A stretch of 64,000 bases of DNA from Hyphomonas sp. (GTDB taxonomy: Bacteria > Pseudomonadota > Alphaproteobacteria > Caulobacterales > Hyphomonadaceae). Each line of letters starts with the position of its first letter. The first letter of the stretch is position 1. Where the stretch lies: positions 806,001-870,000 of the forward strand of contig NZ_JAGYJH010000003.1 in assembly GCF_018402285.1 (NCBI RefSeq), given 5' to 3'. The position numbers and the translations under genes are program-made. Below, piece after piece: positions 17,471-25,672 of this stretch. Under the pieces are notes generated by a model, which did not search any database, was not told the DNA's origin, and was given only the letters and a program-made list of their open reading frames with translations.

Positions 17471-18444
17471 TGAAGGCTCTTGTTGTCAGCGAGCTTGCCC
17501 CGGACTTTGCCGGGACTGGCATCCGGGATTTGCCGCTTCCGGAGCCGAGGGCCGGGGAAGTGCGCGTCGCCATCAGGGCGGCCAGTCTCAATTTCCCGGA
17601 TCTTCTGATGACGGAGGGAAAGTACCAGCTGAAACCGGATCTGCCCTTCACGCTCGGCATGGAGCTCGCAGGCGTTGTCGATGCTGTGGGGGAGGGTGTG
17701 ACTGCCTTCAGGCCCGGCGATGAAGTCGCCGGCGGCAGCCGTATCGGCGCCTTCGCAGAGCATATTGCCCTGCCTGCTGCGGGCTTGCGCAAAAAGCCCG
17801 CCGCGCTCAGCTTTGCCCAAGCCTCTGCTTTCGGCGCGGCGTATCTCACGGCTTACGTCTCGCTGGTCATTCGCGGCAACCTTCAGCCGGGCGAAACCCT
17901 GCTCGTCCACGGCGCCAGCGGCGGCGTTGGCATGGCGGCGGTCGAGGTGGGAAAACTCCTCGGCGCAAGGGTCATCGCAACTTCGGCCTCGGACGAGAAA
18001 CTCAAAACCGTGCAAGCCCGGGGCGCCGATCATGTCATCAACGTCACCCGCGGCTTCCGCGAGGAGGTCAAGGCGCTCACCGGCGGGCGCGGGGCAGACG
18101 TGATCTATGATCCGGTCGGGGGCGACGTATTTGATGAAAGCGTTCGCTGTATCGCCTTTGACGGCCGTCTGCTGATCATCGGGTTCACCTCAGGGCGCAT
18201 TCCCACCGTCAGCGTGAACATGCCCCTGATCAAGGGCTTCTCCGTCGTCGGTGTCCGTGCCGGCGAATATGGCCGTCAGTTTCCGGAAAAAGGGCGCGCC
18301 AATCAGGACGCTATCTGGAAATGGGCCGAGGAGAGCAAGGTGAAGCCCTGCATCCACGCTCAAGTGCCACTGGCCGACTGGCGCTGCGCCTTCGACATGA
18401 TGCGCGGCCGGGAGATCGTCGGAAAGGTGGTGCTGGTGCCCTGA
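17470..18444 (+). CDS. Zinc-free MDR NADPH:quinone oxidoreductase-like protein
   Basis: The 324-residue protein follows the medium-chain dehydrogenase layout: GroES-like domain with AASLNFPDLLMTEGKY and LGMELAGVV, then the Rossmann domain with LVHGASGGVGMAAVE (NADPH binding). No zinc ligands are present, as in quinone oxidoreductases and enoyl-type reductases (QOR/NDMA-independent). It is coupled to the upstream esterase. Likely substrates are alpha,beta-unsaturated carbonyls, but this cannot be read from sequence. Confidence 0.87.
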   Translation: MKALVVSELAPDFAGTGIRDLPLPEPRAGEVRVAIRAASLNFPDLLMTEGKYQLKPDLPFTLGMELAGVVDAVGEGVTAFRPGDEVAGGSRIGAFAEHIALPAAGLRKKPAALSFAQASAFGAAYLTAYVSLVIRGNLQPGETLLVHGASGGVGMAAVEVGKLLGARVIATSASDEKLKTVQARGADHVINVTRGFREEVKALTGGRGADVIYDPVGGDVFDESVRCIAFDGRLLIIGFTSGRIPTVSVNMPLIKGFSVVGVRAGEYGRQFPEKGRANQDAIWKWAEESKVKPCIHAQVPLADWRCAFDMMRGREIVGKVVLVP

Positions 18445-18462
18445 GGCACCAGCCTCCCGCGC

Positions 18463-19365
18463 TTACACCGTCCGCTTCGCGCGGTCCTTGGCGTTGGTCG
18501 CCTCGATGGCTTCGCGCGCGGCGTTCCACTGCTCGTCTCCCCAGGCCGTCAGCATGCTGAAATTGCCGCCGGAGGCATTGTACATCGCCCCGTCGATGGC
18601 AATCGTCTGGCCGTTGACGTATTCGCAGCCCGGCGCCATCAGCAGAACGGCCAGGTTGACCAGTTCGTGCATCTCGCCGACCCGGCCCATCGGATTGGCG
18701 ACGCCCCGGTCCATCCGTTCGGCGCCTTCGGCGTCCGGCGAAAGGCGTTTGGACATGCCTTCGGTGGGGAAGGGGCCCGGCGCAATCGCATTGAAGCGCA
18801 GGCCATGACGGCCCCATTCTATGGCAAGCGACTGGGTCATTACATTGACGCCTGCCTTTGACATTGCGGAAGGCACAACGAATGGCCCGCCATTCCAAAC
18901 CCAGGTCGTCAGGATCGAGCAGACATTGCCGCGCCGCTTTTCCGCAATCCAGCGCTTGCCAATGTCATGCGTCATGTAGAACGTGCCGCGGAACACGATG
19001 TTGGAGATCGCGTCGAAACCGCGGATGGAGAGGTCCTCCGTACGCGAAATGAAATTGCCGGCTGCATTGTTGATGAGGCCGGTAAGGGGTCCGTGCTTTG
19101 ACCAGATAGTGTCGTTCATCTCGGTGATGGCTTCGGCCACGCGGATGTCGCACGCATGGGGCACCACCTTGCCGCCATGCTTGCCCATCAATTCCTGCGC
19201 CGTTTCTTCCAGAACGCCGCCCCGGCGTCCGCAGATGTGGACTTCGGCGCCGAGTTTCAGGAACCCTTCGGCCATTTCCTTGCCGAGGCCCGTGCCGCCG
19301 CCGGTGACAAGGATGCGCTCATCCTTCATCAGCCCGTCGCGATACATCAGTTTTGAAATGTCCAT
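18463..19365 (-). CDS. SDR oxidoreductase of the 2,4-dienoyl-CoA reductase type
   Basis: A 300-residue short-chain dehydrogenase. The cofactor motif is VTGGGTGLGKEMAEG, and NNAAGNF is kept. The usual YxxxK is replaced by SAMSK in FVVPSAMSKAGV, exactly the arrangement of mitochondrial/peroxisomal 2,4-dienoyl-CoA reductase (PSASAKAGV in human DECR1). The downstream RFNAIAPGPFPTEGM also matches that group. This points to NADPH-dependent reduction of dienoyl-CoA in unsaturated fatty acid oxidation. Start 19365 is set by GGGAGGAGA just upstream. It is convergent with the MDR gene. Confidence 0.83.
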   Translation of the reverse strand: MDISKLMYRDGLMKDERILVTGGGTGLGKEMAEGFLKLGAEVHICGRRGGVLEETAQELMGKHGGKVVPHACDIRVAEAITEMNDTIWSKHGPLTGLINNAAGNFISRTEDLSIRGFDAISNIVFRGTFYMTHDIGKRWIAEKRRGNVCSILTTWVWNGGPFVVPSAMSKAGVNVMTQSLAIEWGRHGLRFNAIAPGPFPTEGMSKRLSPDAEGAERMDRGVANPMGRVGEMHELVNLAVLLMAPGCEYVNGQTIAIDGAMYNASGGNFSMLTAWGDEQWNAAREAIEATNAKDRAKRTV

Positions 19366-19448
19366 GAGTGTCTCCTCCCGTATATCCACCTGAAACTTTA
19401 CAGGCGCTCAGACCTGCCCGCCAGCGGCGACGTCGCGGAACCCCGCGC

Positions 19449-19814
19449 TCACTTCCGCCAAGGCAGGCTCACCAGCCGCCACAGCGCCCATACCGGCAAC
19501 ACCACCAGCGCTCCGGCAAGCGCGGGCTGCCAGAAATTCCCGATCGCCCAGCCAAGCGCCGCAAAGGTCTGCCGCAGGATCGACCGCAGTGCCTCTGCGA
19601 GGTTGAAGCTCGGATCACTCGCGTCAAAGTTTGCCGCCAGCACGAAAAAGCCGACCAGGATGCAGAGCGCCAGAAGTTTCACCCCGCCCCATACGCTGAT
19701 GCCGAACAGGCGCGCGAGCAGGGGCCGTTTCCCCACAGCTGCAGGCGGCGGCGCAGGGGCTGGCTGGGGCGCAGGCTCCAGGTCAGGGCGGGGGGTGTCG
19801 GAACTGTCCGTCAT
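19449..19814 (-). CDS. Small membrane protein, DUF6460-like
   Basis: The 121-residue protein has a Pro/Ala-rich cytosolic N-terminus (to about residue 28) and two hydrophobic helices: VKLLALCILVGFFVLAANFD and, after an amphipathic stretch, PALAGALVVLPVWALWRLV. The layout and FDASDPSF segment fit DUF6460, of unknown function, common in alphaproteobacteria. It lies 57 bp downstream of an MscS gene on the same strand. Confidence 0.7.
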   Translation of the reverse strand: MTDSSDTPRPDLEPAPQPAPAPPPAAVGKRPLLARLFGISVWGGVKLLALCILVGFFVLAANFDASDPSFNLAEALRSILRQTFAALGWAIGNFWQPALAGALVVLPVWALWRLVSLPWRK

Positions 19815-19871
19815 GAAAACATCCTACGCCTTCCGGCCCTGCCGCGATAGGGCAGGCCCGGGAGGCCCGTC

Positions 19872-20705
19872 TCACTCGGCCGCCACCTTCTGAACGAAGG
19901 TGCGGTGCGGATACGGAATGGAAATGCCCTCCCGGTCAAAGGCGGCCTTCACCTTGTGCGTAATGTCGAGGCGCACCGGCCAGTAATCGCCCGACACGAC
20001 CCAGCTGCGCGTGGCAATGTCTACCGAGCTGTCGCCCAGATTGACCACCCGCACGAAGGGCTCAGGATCCTTCAGGATACGGTCATCTTCGGCGATCACC
20101 GCCTGAATGATGCGGATCGCCTTGTCCATGTCATCATCATAGTCGATGCCGAAGGTCACATCCACGCGCCGCTGGTCAAAGCCCGAATAGTTCTTGATGA
20201 CATCATCAATCGCCTGACTGTTGGGAACGATCACCTTGATATTGTCAGGCGTTGCCAGGATCGTCTGGAAGAGGGTGATGTCCTTCACCGTGCCGGACAC
20301 GCCCGCCGCCTCGATGAAATCGCCGAGCTTATAGGGCCGGAACACCATGATCATCACACCAGAGGCGATATTGCCGAGCGCGCCTTGCATGGAGAGGCCG
20401 ATCGCCAGCGTCAGCGCGCCGAGCACGGCCACAAAGCTTGTCGCCTGTACTCCGAACACCTGAAGGGTCGCAATCGCTACTGCGGCAATGATCGCCCACT
20501 GAACGAGCGAGGCAAAGAAGTTCGACAGCGTGACGTCGATTTGCAGATTGCGCGCGCTCTGTTTCCGCACCAGCCCGCTCAGCCACCCCGCGATCCGCAG
20601 CCCGACAACGACCAGAACCAGGGCGCCGATCGCCCTCAATCCGAAGGGCAGCAGATAGGGGCCTAATGTCTCCCAGATTGCCTGGGGGTTCATTGTCTCG
20701 TCCAT
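19872..20705 (-). CDS. MscS-type mechanosensitive channel
   Basis: The 277-residue protein is close to the minimal E. coli MscS size (286). It has three N-terminal helices, the pore-lining TM3 GALTLAIGLSMQGALGNIASG with the glycine/alanine packing pattern, then FRPYKLGDFIEAAG and the beta domain (VPNSQAIDDVIKNY). It opens on membrane tension to release solutes during osmotic downshock. Start 20705 follows AAGGAG at a 6-nt spacing. Confidence 0.92.
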   Translation of the reverse strand: MDETMNPQAIWETLGPYLLPFGLRAIGALVLVVVGLRIAGWLSGLVRKQSARNLQIDVTLSNFFASLVQWAIIAAVAIATLQVFGVQATSFVAVLGALTLAIGLSMQGALGNIASGVMIMVFRPYKLGDFIEAAGVSGTVKDITLFQTILATPDNIKVIVPNSQAIDDVIKNYSGFDQRRVDVTFGIDYDDDMDKAIRIIQAVIAEDDRILKDPEPFVRVVNLGDSSVDIATRSWVVSGDYWPVRLDITHKVKAAFDREGISIPYPHRTFVQKVAAE

Positions 20706-20810
20706 GTCAGTCTCCTTTTCAGGTGAGCCTGCTGTAACTGATCAGCATACGGCGTTTTGTGTGTGGCTGCGGTCCTTTTCGTCTCGTTGCAGCGTTGGAA
20801 AGCCTGCGGC

Positions 20811-21977
20811 TCAGCCGCTGGTATCGCGTTCAGGCGGCAGGGGCGGGTCTTTGGGCGTTTTGGGCGCGGCGCTTTCGGGCTTTTCCATCCGGTATTCGGT
20901 TGTCGTCGGGAAAGGAATTGTGATCCCGGAACTGTCGAAACTTTGTTTGACGCTCTTTTTCAGGTCGGCGCTTACCTGAATCAGATCGGGCGTTGCCACC
21001 CAGGCACGCAGCCGGAGCGAGACGGCCCAATCGTCGAGAGACTGCACGCCTGCCCATATTGGCATATAGCTGATGACTTTTGGGTGGGCCTCGGCGACAT
21101 GGTTGAGGACTTCCAGAGCCTTGTCGATGTCGTCTCCATAGGAAATGCCAAAATACATATCCAACCGCCGGAAAGGCTGGATCGTATGGTTGATCAGGGG
21201 TGCCCCCCACACCTTGTCATTGGTCAGCGAAACAATCTTGTTGTCGATCTGCTTCATGGTCGTGGTGAAGGGGGTGATGTTGGTCACCTCGCCTTCTAGC
21301 TCAGCGAGCGTTACATAGTCCCCGATCCGGAACGGCCGGAAGATTGCCAGCATCACGCCAGCGGCCACCGCCTTGAGCGTATCCTGCAGCGCCAGGCCAA
21401 TCGCGAGACCTGCCGCGCCCAGCACAGCGGCCAGCGAAGCGGCCGGAAAGCCAAGCTGGATCAGCGCCGTGACGATGGCGATGGCAAAGATTACATATTT
21501 GATCAGCGAAGCGGAAAACGCGATCAGCGTGTCATCTGCCCCGGTATGAGCGTGGGCCTTCTCGCCGAACTTGCGCAACGAACGGGCAATCATGTTGGCG
21601 CCCGCCAGCGCGAAGAACAGGATGGCCACCGCCGCCAGCGCGCCCGGCCCGCGTGTCTCCACCAGGGCGCGCCAGTCATAACCGGCAAGGCCAAGGGGCA
21701 GGGGCGAGAACAGGATCAGCGCAAACACGCGGGAGACAGACGCTGTCAGATCCCAGGCAGACCCGTCAAAATCCTTGTCCTTGGGCGTCCTGAGCTTGCC
21801 GGCAAAGCGCACGGCATGTTTCACGCCCGTCGCCAGAAGCCAGATCAGCACCACGGAGGCCAGAACCAGGCCCCATTTGATCGCATGCGGCCAGGCCGCG
21901 GCTGCCCAGGCTGGCCAGGTGGAGGTGTCGAAATTCAGCTGCGCCAGGAGGCGCGACGTGTCGGTCGGTAAGCTCAT
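20811..21977 (-). CDS. MscS-like mechanosensitive channel, larger paralogue
   Basis: A 388-residue channel with additional N-terminal helices compared with the minimal MscS. The pore helix is AAVLGAAGLAIGLALQDTLK, followed by FRPFRIGDYVTLAELEGEV and the C-terminal beta/alpha domain with FGISYGDDIDKALEVL. It is coupled by a 4-bp overlap to the upstream TspO-like gene and sits 105 bp before the smaller MscS, so one transcript could carry both channels. The C-terminal tail is Pro/Lys/Glu-rich. Confidence 0.9.
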   Translation of the reverse strand: MSLPTDTSRLLAQLNFDTSTWPAWAAAAWPHAIKWGLVLASVVLIWLLATGVKHAVRFAGKLRTPKDKDFDGSAWDLTASVSRVFALILFSPLPLGLAGYDWRALVETRGPGALAAVAILFFALAGANMIARSLRKFGEKAHAHTGADDTLIAFSASLIKYVIFAIAIVTALIQLGFPAASLAAVLGAAGLAIGLALQDTLKAVAAGVMLAIFRPFRIGDYVTLAELEGEVTNITPFTTTMKQIDNKIVSLTNDKVWGAPLINHTIQPFRRLDMYFGISYGDDIDKALEVLNHVAEAHPKVISYMPIWAGVQSLDDWAVSLRLRAWVATPDLIQVSADLKKSVKQSFDSSGITIPFPTTTEYRMEKPESAAPKTPKDPPLPPERDTSG

Positions 21978-22732
21978 GCGCCCCGTTTAACCGGCTTTGC
22001 GCCGCGCGTCAGCCTCAGCAGCAGAAGTATGAGGAGGCATCCGGCCGCAAAATGCCCGATGAGGTGCATGCCTGTCTCCAGCCAGTTGTGGAAGGCAATC
22101 CCGAGGATGCCCCAGCCGGCGGCCACGAAGTACCAGAGGCTCGCGCTGATGCGGCTGGCAAAGATCCAGGCAAACAGTCCTGCGCTGAGGATGGTTGACC
22201 AGAACATCGGCCAGGGAAAGTCGCTCGGGGCGAGCCCGGTGAAACTGCGGATCGTCAGGGGGATGGAGATGGCGGTCGCCACCGAAATCCATCCGGCCAG
22301 CAGGCCGCTCGCCGCGTCGCCGAAATGGAAGCCGAGGCTGCGTGTCCCCCGCAGGGCTTCTGCCTCCCGCGCCGCCCACCAGGCAGAAACGAAGATCGGC
22401 GCCAGCAGGACAAAATCCAGTGGCTGCGACCCGACGAGCTGCGCGCTCAGCATCCAGACGATATTGCCCACCCCCGCCAGCACCAGCGGCAGGCCGAGAC
22501 GGCGCGGCCAGTCATCCGGGCGCACCAACCCGTTGACCCCGAAGGCAGCATAGGCGGCAAAGATCACGCTCCAGATGGAGAAGAAGGCCGGAAAAGGCTG
22601 CTCGGGCGCGCTCGTACCGGAGGTCGCGTCCCCGATCGGTGTGCCAATGCCGAACGCCGGCGCCAGCGCGCCTGCCAGCGGCTGGAGAAAGCCGAGCAGC
22701 AGAATCAGAAGCGGACTCAAACGGTTATGCAT
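21974..22732 (-). CDS. Tryptophan-rich membrane protein, TspO/MBR-related
   Basis: An integral membrane protein of 252 residues counted from the ATG at 22732 (an in-frame ATG at 22750 adds six residues; AGAGG at -10 favours 22732). It has about seven helices with conserved aromatics: FPAFFSIWSVIFAAYAAFG, GNIVWMLSAQLV and WYFVAAGWGILGIAFHNW. The FxIWxxI pattern recalls TspO/MBR proteins but the chain is longer than the 160-residue norm. It sits between a serine protease gene (56 bp upstream) and an MscS gene (4-bp overlap). Ligand unknown. Confidence 0.68.
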   Translation of the reverse strand: MHNRLSPLLILLLGFLQPLAGALAPAFGIGTPIGDATSGTSAPEQPFPAFFSIWSVIFAAYAAFGVNGLVRPDDWPRRLGLPLVLAGVGNIVWMLSAQLVGSQPLDFVLLAPIFVSAWWAAREAEALRGTRSLGFHFGDAASGLLAGWISVATAISIPLTIRSFTGLAPSDFPWPMFWSTILSAGLFAWIFASRISASLWYFVAAGWGILGIAFHNWLETGMHLIGHFAAGCLLILLLLRLTRGAKPVKRGA

Positions 22733-22788
22733 CGTGAAAAGGCCTCTCATTCCGGAAGTTGATACAGGTCCGGCCCTGTCCACCCGCA

Positions 22789-24006
22789 TCAGCGGCAGGC
22801 AGTCCCGTCCTGCTCGCACAGCGCCATCACCGAAGAGATCCAGCCAGCATAGCCCTGCAGGTTGGTATAGCGGCCGTTATACTCGCCCTCGCAGAAATGC
22901 CCGGTGGCGCGGTTCTGTTCGACGACGGAGAGAATGCCGACCACTGTCTTGCTGCCATCGGTCTCAGTTACATAAAGCGGCCCGCCGCTGTCGCCGATGC
23001 AGGGGCCTGCGCCATTCTCGCTGGAAACCGTGATAGCAGCCGGCCCGGCCGCAACAATTTTGAGCCGCGTGGTCAAGAGGTCATTGGAAAGCTGCCCGTC
23101 AAACCGGGTCAGCCCCCAGCCGGCCATATCGCCGACGGGATAGTTCGCCGGCGCCAGCGGCAGCGCCGTCTGGCCAAACCGCGCCACAGGCACATTCCCA
23201 AGGCCGGCGATCTGTTCCTCGTTGAGGCGAACCAGCGCGATGTCGTTGGCATAGCCATTATCTGTGCCCTGATAACCGGCATGGCAGACGGCATATTCGG
23301 CAGAGGTGCGCCGGGCTTCCGGGCTGCGCAGGTTCGCCGCCTCGCCAATCAGGCGGATCTCGTCGAAGGGTTCGTCGATGCAATGGGCCGCTGTCACAAA
23401 CCAGTTGCGCGCCACTCGCACCGCTCCGCAATGCCCGCTGGCGACAATTCCCGCCGCATCCGTCCGGCGCGGCTCGATCTTCACGATCCCGGGAAAGGCG
23501 CTGAGGCTCGCGGCCAGCGCGTTGACCGCTTCGGTCCCCAGCATTGGCTCTTCCAGCTCGGTCGCCCCGGCGGCCTTGGCCACGGTCGGCGTCGGCGCCG
23601 CGCCGCCGGGCAGGGTGCACCGGCTGGCATTGACGAGGCCGAGCGAGGTCGCCCGCAACGCTTCAGGTGTCAGCATCGCTTCGTCATCAGCCGCCGTCCC
23701 GTTGGCCGCATCACCCGAAGGGGCAGGGGCATCTTCCGGCGCGGCCGTTGCCCCTTCGGCTTGTGTCTCCAGCGCCGAAGCTGCGGCGGCTTCTTCGGCG
23801 GCAATCCGGGCGGCTTCAGCCTCTTCTTCCGCGATTTCCTCGGGCGTGGGCTGCAGGTCGGTCTCGGTATAGCTCCCCGCCGGGGGGGCCGTGTCGGCGG
23901 CCTTTTCCTCCGCCGAAGACGGGTTGATGCCCGGCAGGCGAACCTGGTCACAGCCCGCAAGTATGAACGCCATCCCGGCAAGGGCGGCAATATAGGTGCG
24001 TCGCAT
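22789..24006 (-). CDS. Trypsin-like serine protease lipoprotein
   Basis: The 405-residue protein has a lipoprotein signal (FILAGC, cysteine at 19) and a ~90-residue Glu/Ala-rich linker, probably a helical spacer. An S1 protease domain follows, with the full triad: H208 in VTAAHC, D255 in NDIALV, S340 in GDSGGP. Several cysteines (C203-type pairs, GPCIGDS) could form periplasmic disulfides. A loop after the His may be an extra recognition element. Start 24006 follows AAGGGG and places the lipobox correctly. It is the first gene of a run with the TspO-like and MscS genes. Confidence 0.88.
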   Translation of the reverse strand: MRRTYIAALAGMAFILAGCDQVRLPGINPSSAEEKAADTAPPAGSYTETDLQPTPEEIAEEEAEAARIAAEEAAAASALETQAEGATAAPEDAPAPSGDAANGTAADDEAMLTPEALRATSLGLVNASRCTLPGGAAPTPTVAKAAGATELEEPMLGTEAVNALAASLSAFPGIVKIEPRRTDAAGIVASGHCGAVRVARNWFVTAAHCIDEPFDEIRLIGEAANLRSPEARRTSAEYAVCHAGYQGTDNGYANDIALVRLNEEQIAGLGNVPVARFGQTALPLAPANYPVGDMAGWGLTRFDGQLSNDLLTTRLKIVAAGPAAITVSSENGAGPCIGDSGGPLYVTETDGSKTVVGILSVVEQNRATGHFCEGEYNGRYTNLQGYAGWISSVMALCEQDGTACR

Positions 24007-24139
24007 TCCGATGGTCCCCTTCTGAAAGCATCGCCAGGTGCGCATAAAGGCCCTGTGCGGGGCCCCGGTCAACTGCCGCGCCGGGCTTGCCCGCTGCGCC
24101 CGGCTGCCTAAACTCTGCCCCAGCCTAGGAGACCCGCCC

Positions 24140-25654
24140 ATGACCCCTTTCCGTGCAGCCCTTGCGGCGTTGGCCCTGTCGATCCCGCTGACCCTGCCGG
24201 CAACCGCCCAGGAAGGGGGCAATACCGAGGACGTCCAGCGTGCCCTCGCCGCCGGCTGGAAGGCCAGCTTCACCTGTTCGGGCCTCTTCGTGGCCGGGCA
24301 GACCCTGGCGGACATCGAGCAGAATGATCTCTCCGGCATCTATCCCGACTATGCGCGCTTCTACGACCAGCTGCCGCCTGCCTCGGTCGATCAGAGCCGC
24401 AAGATCGTCTCGGTCGACTATTCGCCGGTCATGCCTCCCCGCATGGCGGCCTGGCGCCCGGGCTATGGCTGCACCCAGCTGCCCATCGGTGCTTCTGAAA
24501 AAGCCATCGACTTCCTCCCGCGCTTTGCCGCCTGGCCGGAATACACCACTAACGACCGGGGCAGCGCCATCGGCTCGAATGTGAAGGTCGAGCTGCGCCT
24601 GGAAGAAGCCGAGCGCCTCGAAATGCCCGTCACCGCCGCCTTTGACGAAATGACCTATGGCGCCGGCACGCGGACAAGCTCGGTCGTCATCGTGCGCGAT
24701 GGCCAGGTCGTCGCCGAGCGCTATGCCCGCGGCGTCGAGCATGAAACGCCCCAGCGCACCTGGTCGGTGGCCAAGTCCATCACCGCCACGCTGATCGGCG
24801 CCGCCCGCCGCCAGGGCAAGATCGACATCGACTATCCGGCTGTCCTCACTGCCTGGAACAAGGGCGCCGATCCGCGCCGCGAAATCACGATCCGCGATCT
24901 CCTGCACATGGCCAGCGGTCTCGACAGCGGCGAAAGGGGTTCGCGTACGGACCGTATCTATTTCGGAGGCGGACGCGTTGTCGATCAGGCCGCCGGCAAT
25001 GTCCTGGAAGCCGAGCCCGGCACCCGCTTCAAATATGCCAACAACGATACCCTCATCGCCATGCGCGCCCTGCGCGAAGCAATGCAGGACGACGCCCTCT
25101 ATCACCGCTTCCCCTACGAGTCCCTGCTTCACAAGATCGGCGCGGTGCGCACCACGCTCGAGATCGACTGGAACGGCGATTTTCTCTCCTCCAGCCAGGT
25201 CTGGGCCACCGGCCGCGACCTTGCCCGTATCGGCCAGCTCTACCTTCAGGACGGCGTCTGGGCCGGTGAGCGTATCCTGCCAGAGGACTGGGCCGATTTC
25301 GTCAGCACACCCGCCCCGGTCCAGCCCACCGGCGCCGGTCAGGATAATTACGGCGCCCAGTTCTGGCTCATGAACAATGTTCCCGGCATACCCGAGGACA
25401 CCTATTATGCCGCCGGCAATCGCGGCCAGTACATCGTCATCCTGCCTTCGCTCAACACGGTCATCGTCCGTCAGGGGATCGACATGATCGGCGGCGCACG
25501 GTTCGAGATCGACCGTTTCGTGCTGGATGTGACCCGCGCCATCGAGGCCGCCGATCAGGACCGCGCTGCCGGCGCCGAGGCCCTGCGCCAGTCGGCCGAG
25601 GAAGAAAACGCCCCGCGCCCGCGCGTTCCCCTGCGCGGCAACTGGCAGCCCTAA
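24140..25654 (+). CDS. Beta-lactamase-family serine hydrolase (class C/esterase type)
   Basis: Exported by a Sec signal (LPATAQ cleavage near residue 24). The 504-residue protein has the SxxK motif SVAK (S209-K212) and YxN as YAN (299-301). The third motif is GNRGQ near residue 430 in place of KTG, as in esterase/peptidase members of family XII rather than true beta-lactamases. The ~150 residues between signal and catalytic domain are an N-terminal extension. Start 24140 follows TAGGAG. Substrate unknown. The stop codon lies in a strong palindrome shared with the convergent gene. Confidence 0.87.
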   Translation: MTPFRAALAALALSIPLTLPATAQEGGNTEDVQRALAAGWKASFTCSGLFVAGQTLADIEQNDLSGIYPDYARFYDQLPPASVDQSRKIVSVDYSPVMPPRMAAWRPGYGCTQLPIGASEKAIDFLPRFAAWPEYTTNDRGSAIGSNVKVELRLEEAERLEMPVTAAFDEMTYGAGTRTSSVVIVRDGQVVAERYARGVEHETPQRTWSVAKSITATLIGAARRQGKIDIDYPAVLTAWNKGADPRREITIRDLLHMASGLDSGERGSRTDRIYFGGGRVVDQAAGNVLEAEPGTRFKYANNDTLIAMRALREAMQDDALYHRFPYESLLHKIGAVRTTLEIDWNGDFLSSSQVWATGRDLARIGQLYLQDGVWAGERILPEDWADFVSTPAPVQPTGAGQDNYGAQFWLMNNVPGIPEDTYYAAGNRGQYIVILPSLNTVIVRQGIDMIGGARFEIDRFVLDVTRAIEAADQDRAAGAEALRQSAEEENAPRPRVPLRGNWQP

Positions 25655-25665
25655 GGGCTGCCAGT
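25641..25665. terminator. Palindrome spanning the stop codon, bidirectional terminator candidate
   Basis: ACTGGCAGCCCT and AGGGCTGCCAGT (12-bp arms, one central A) form a perfect stem that contains the TAA of the upstream hydrolase. It lies between convergent genes. No T run follows on either strand, so it may act with Rho or as a 3' end stabiliser. Confidence 0.6.
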
Positions 25666-25672
25666 CTCAGGG

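Noticed and set aside
24125..25132. Minus-strand frame of 335 codons opposite the beta-lactamase-family gene
   Set aside because: The plus strand holds SxxK and YxN motifs and a signal peptide; the opposite frame is a GC-driven shadow.
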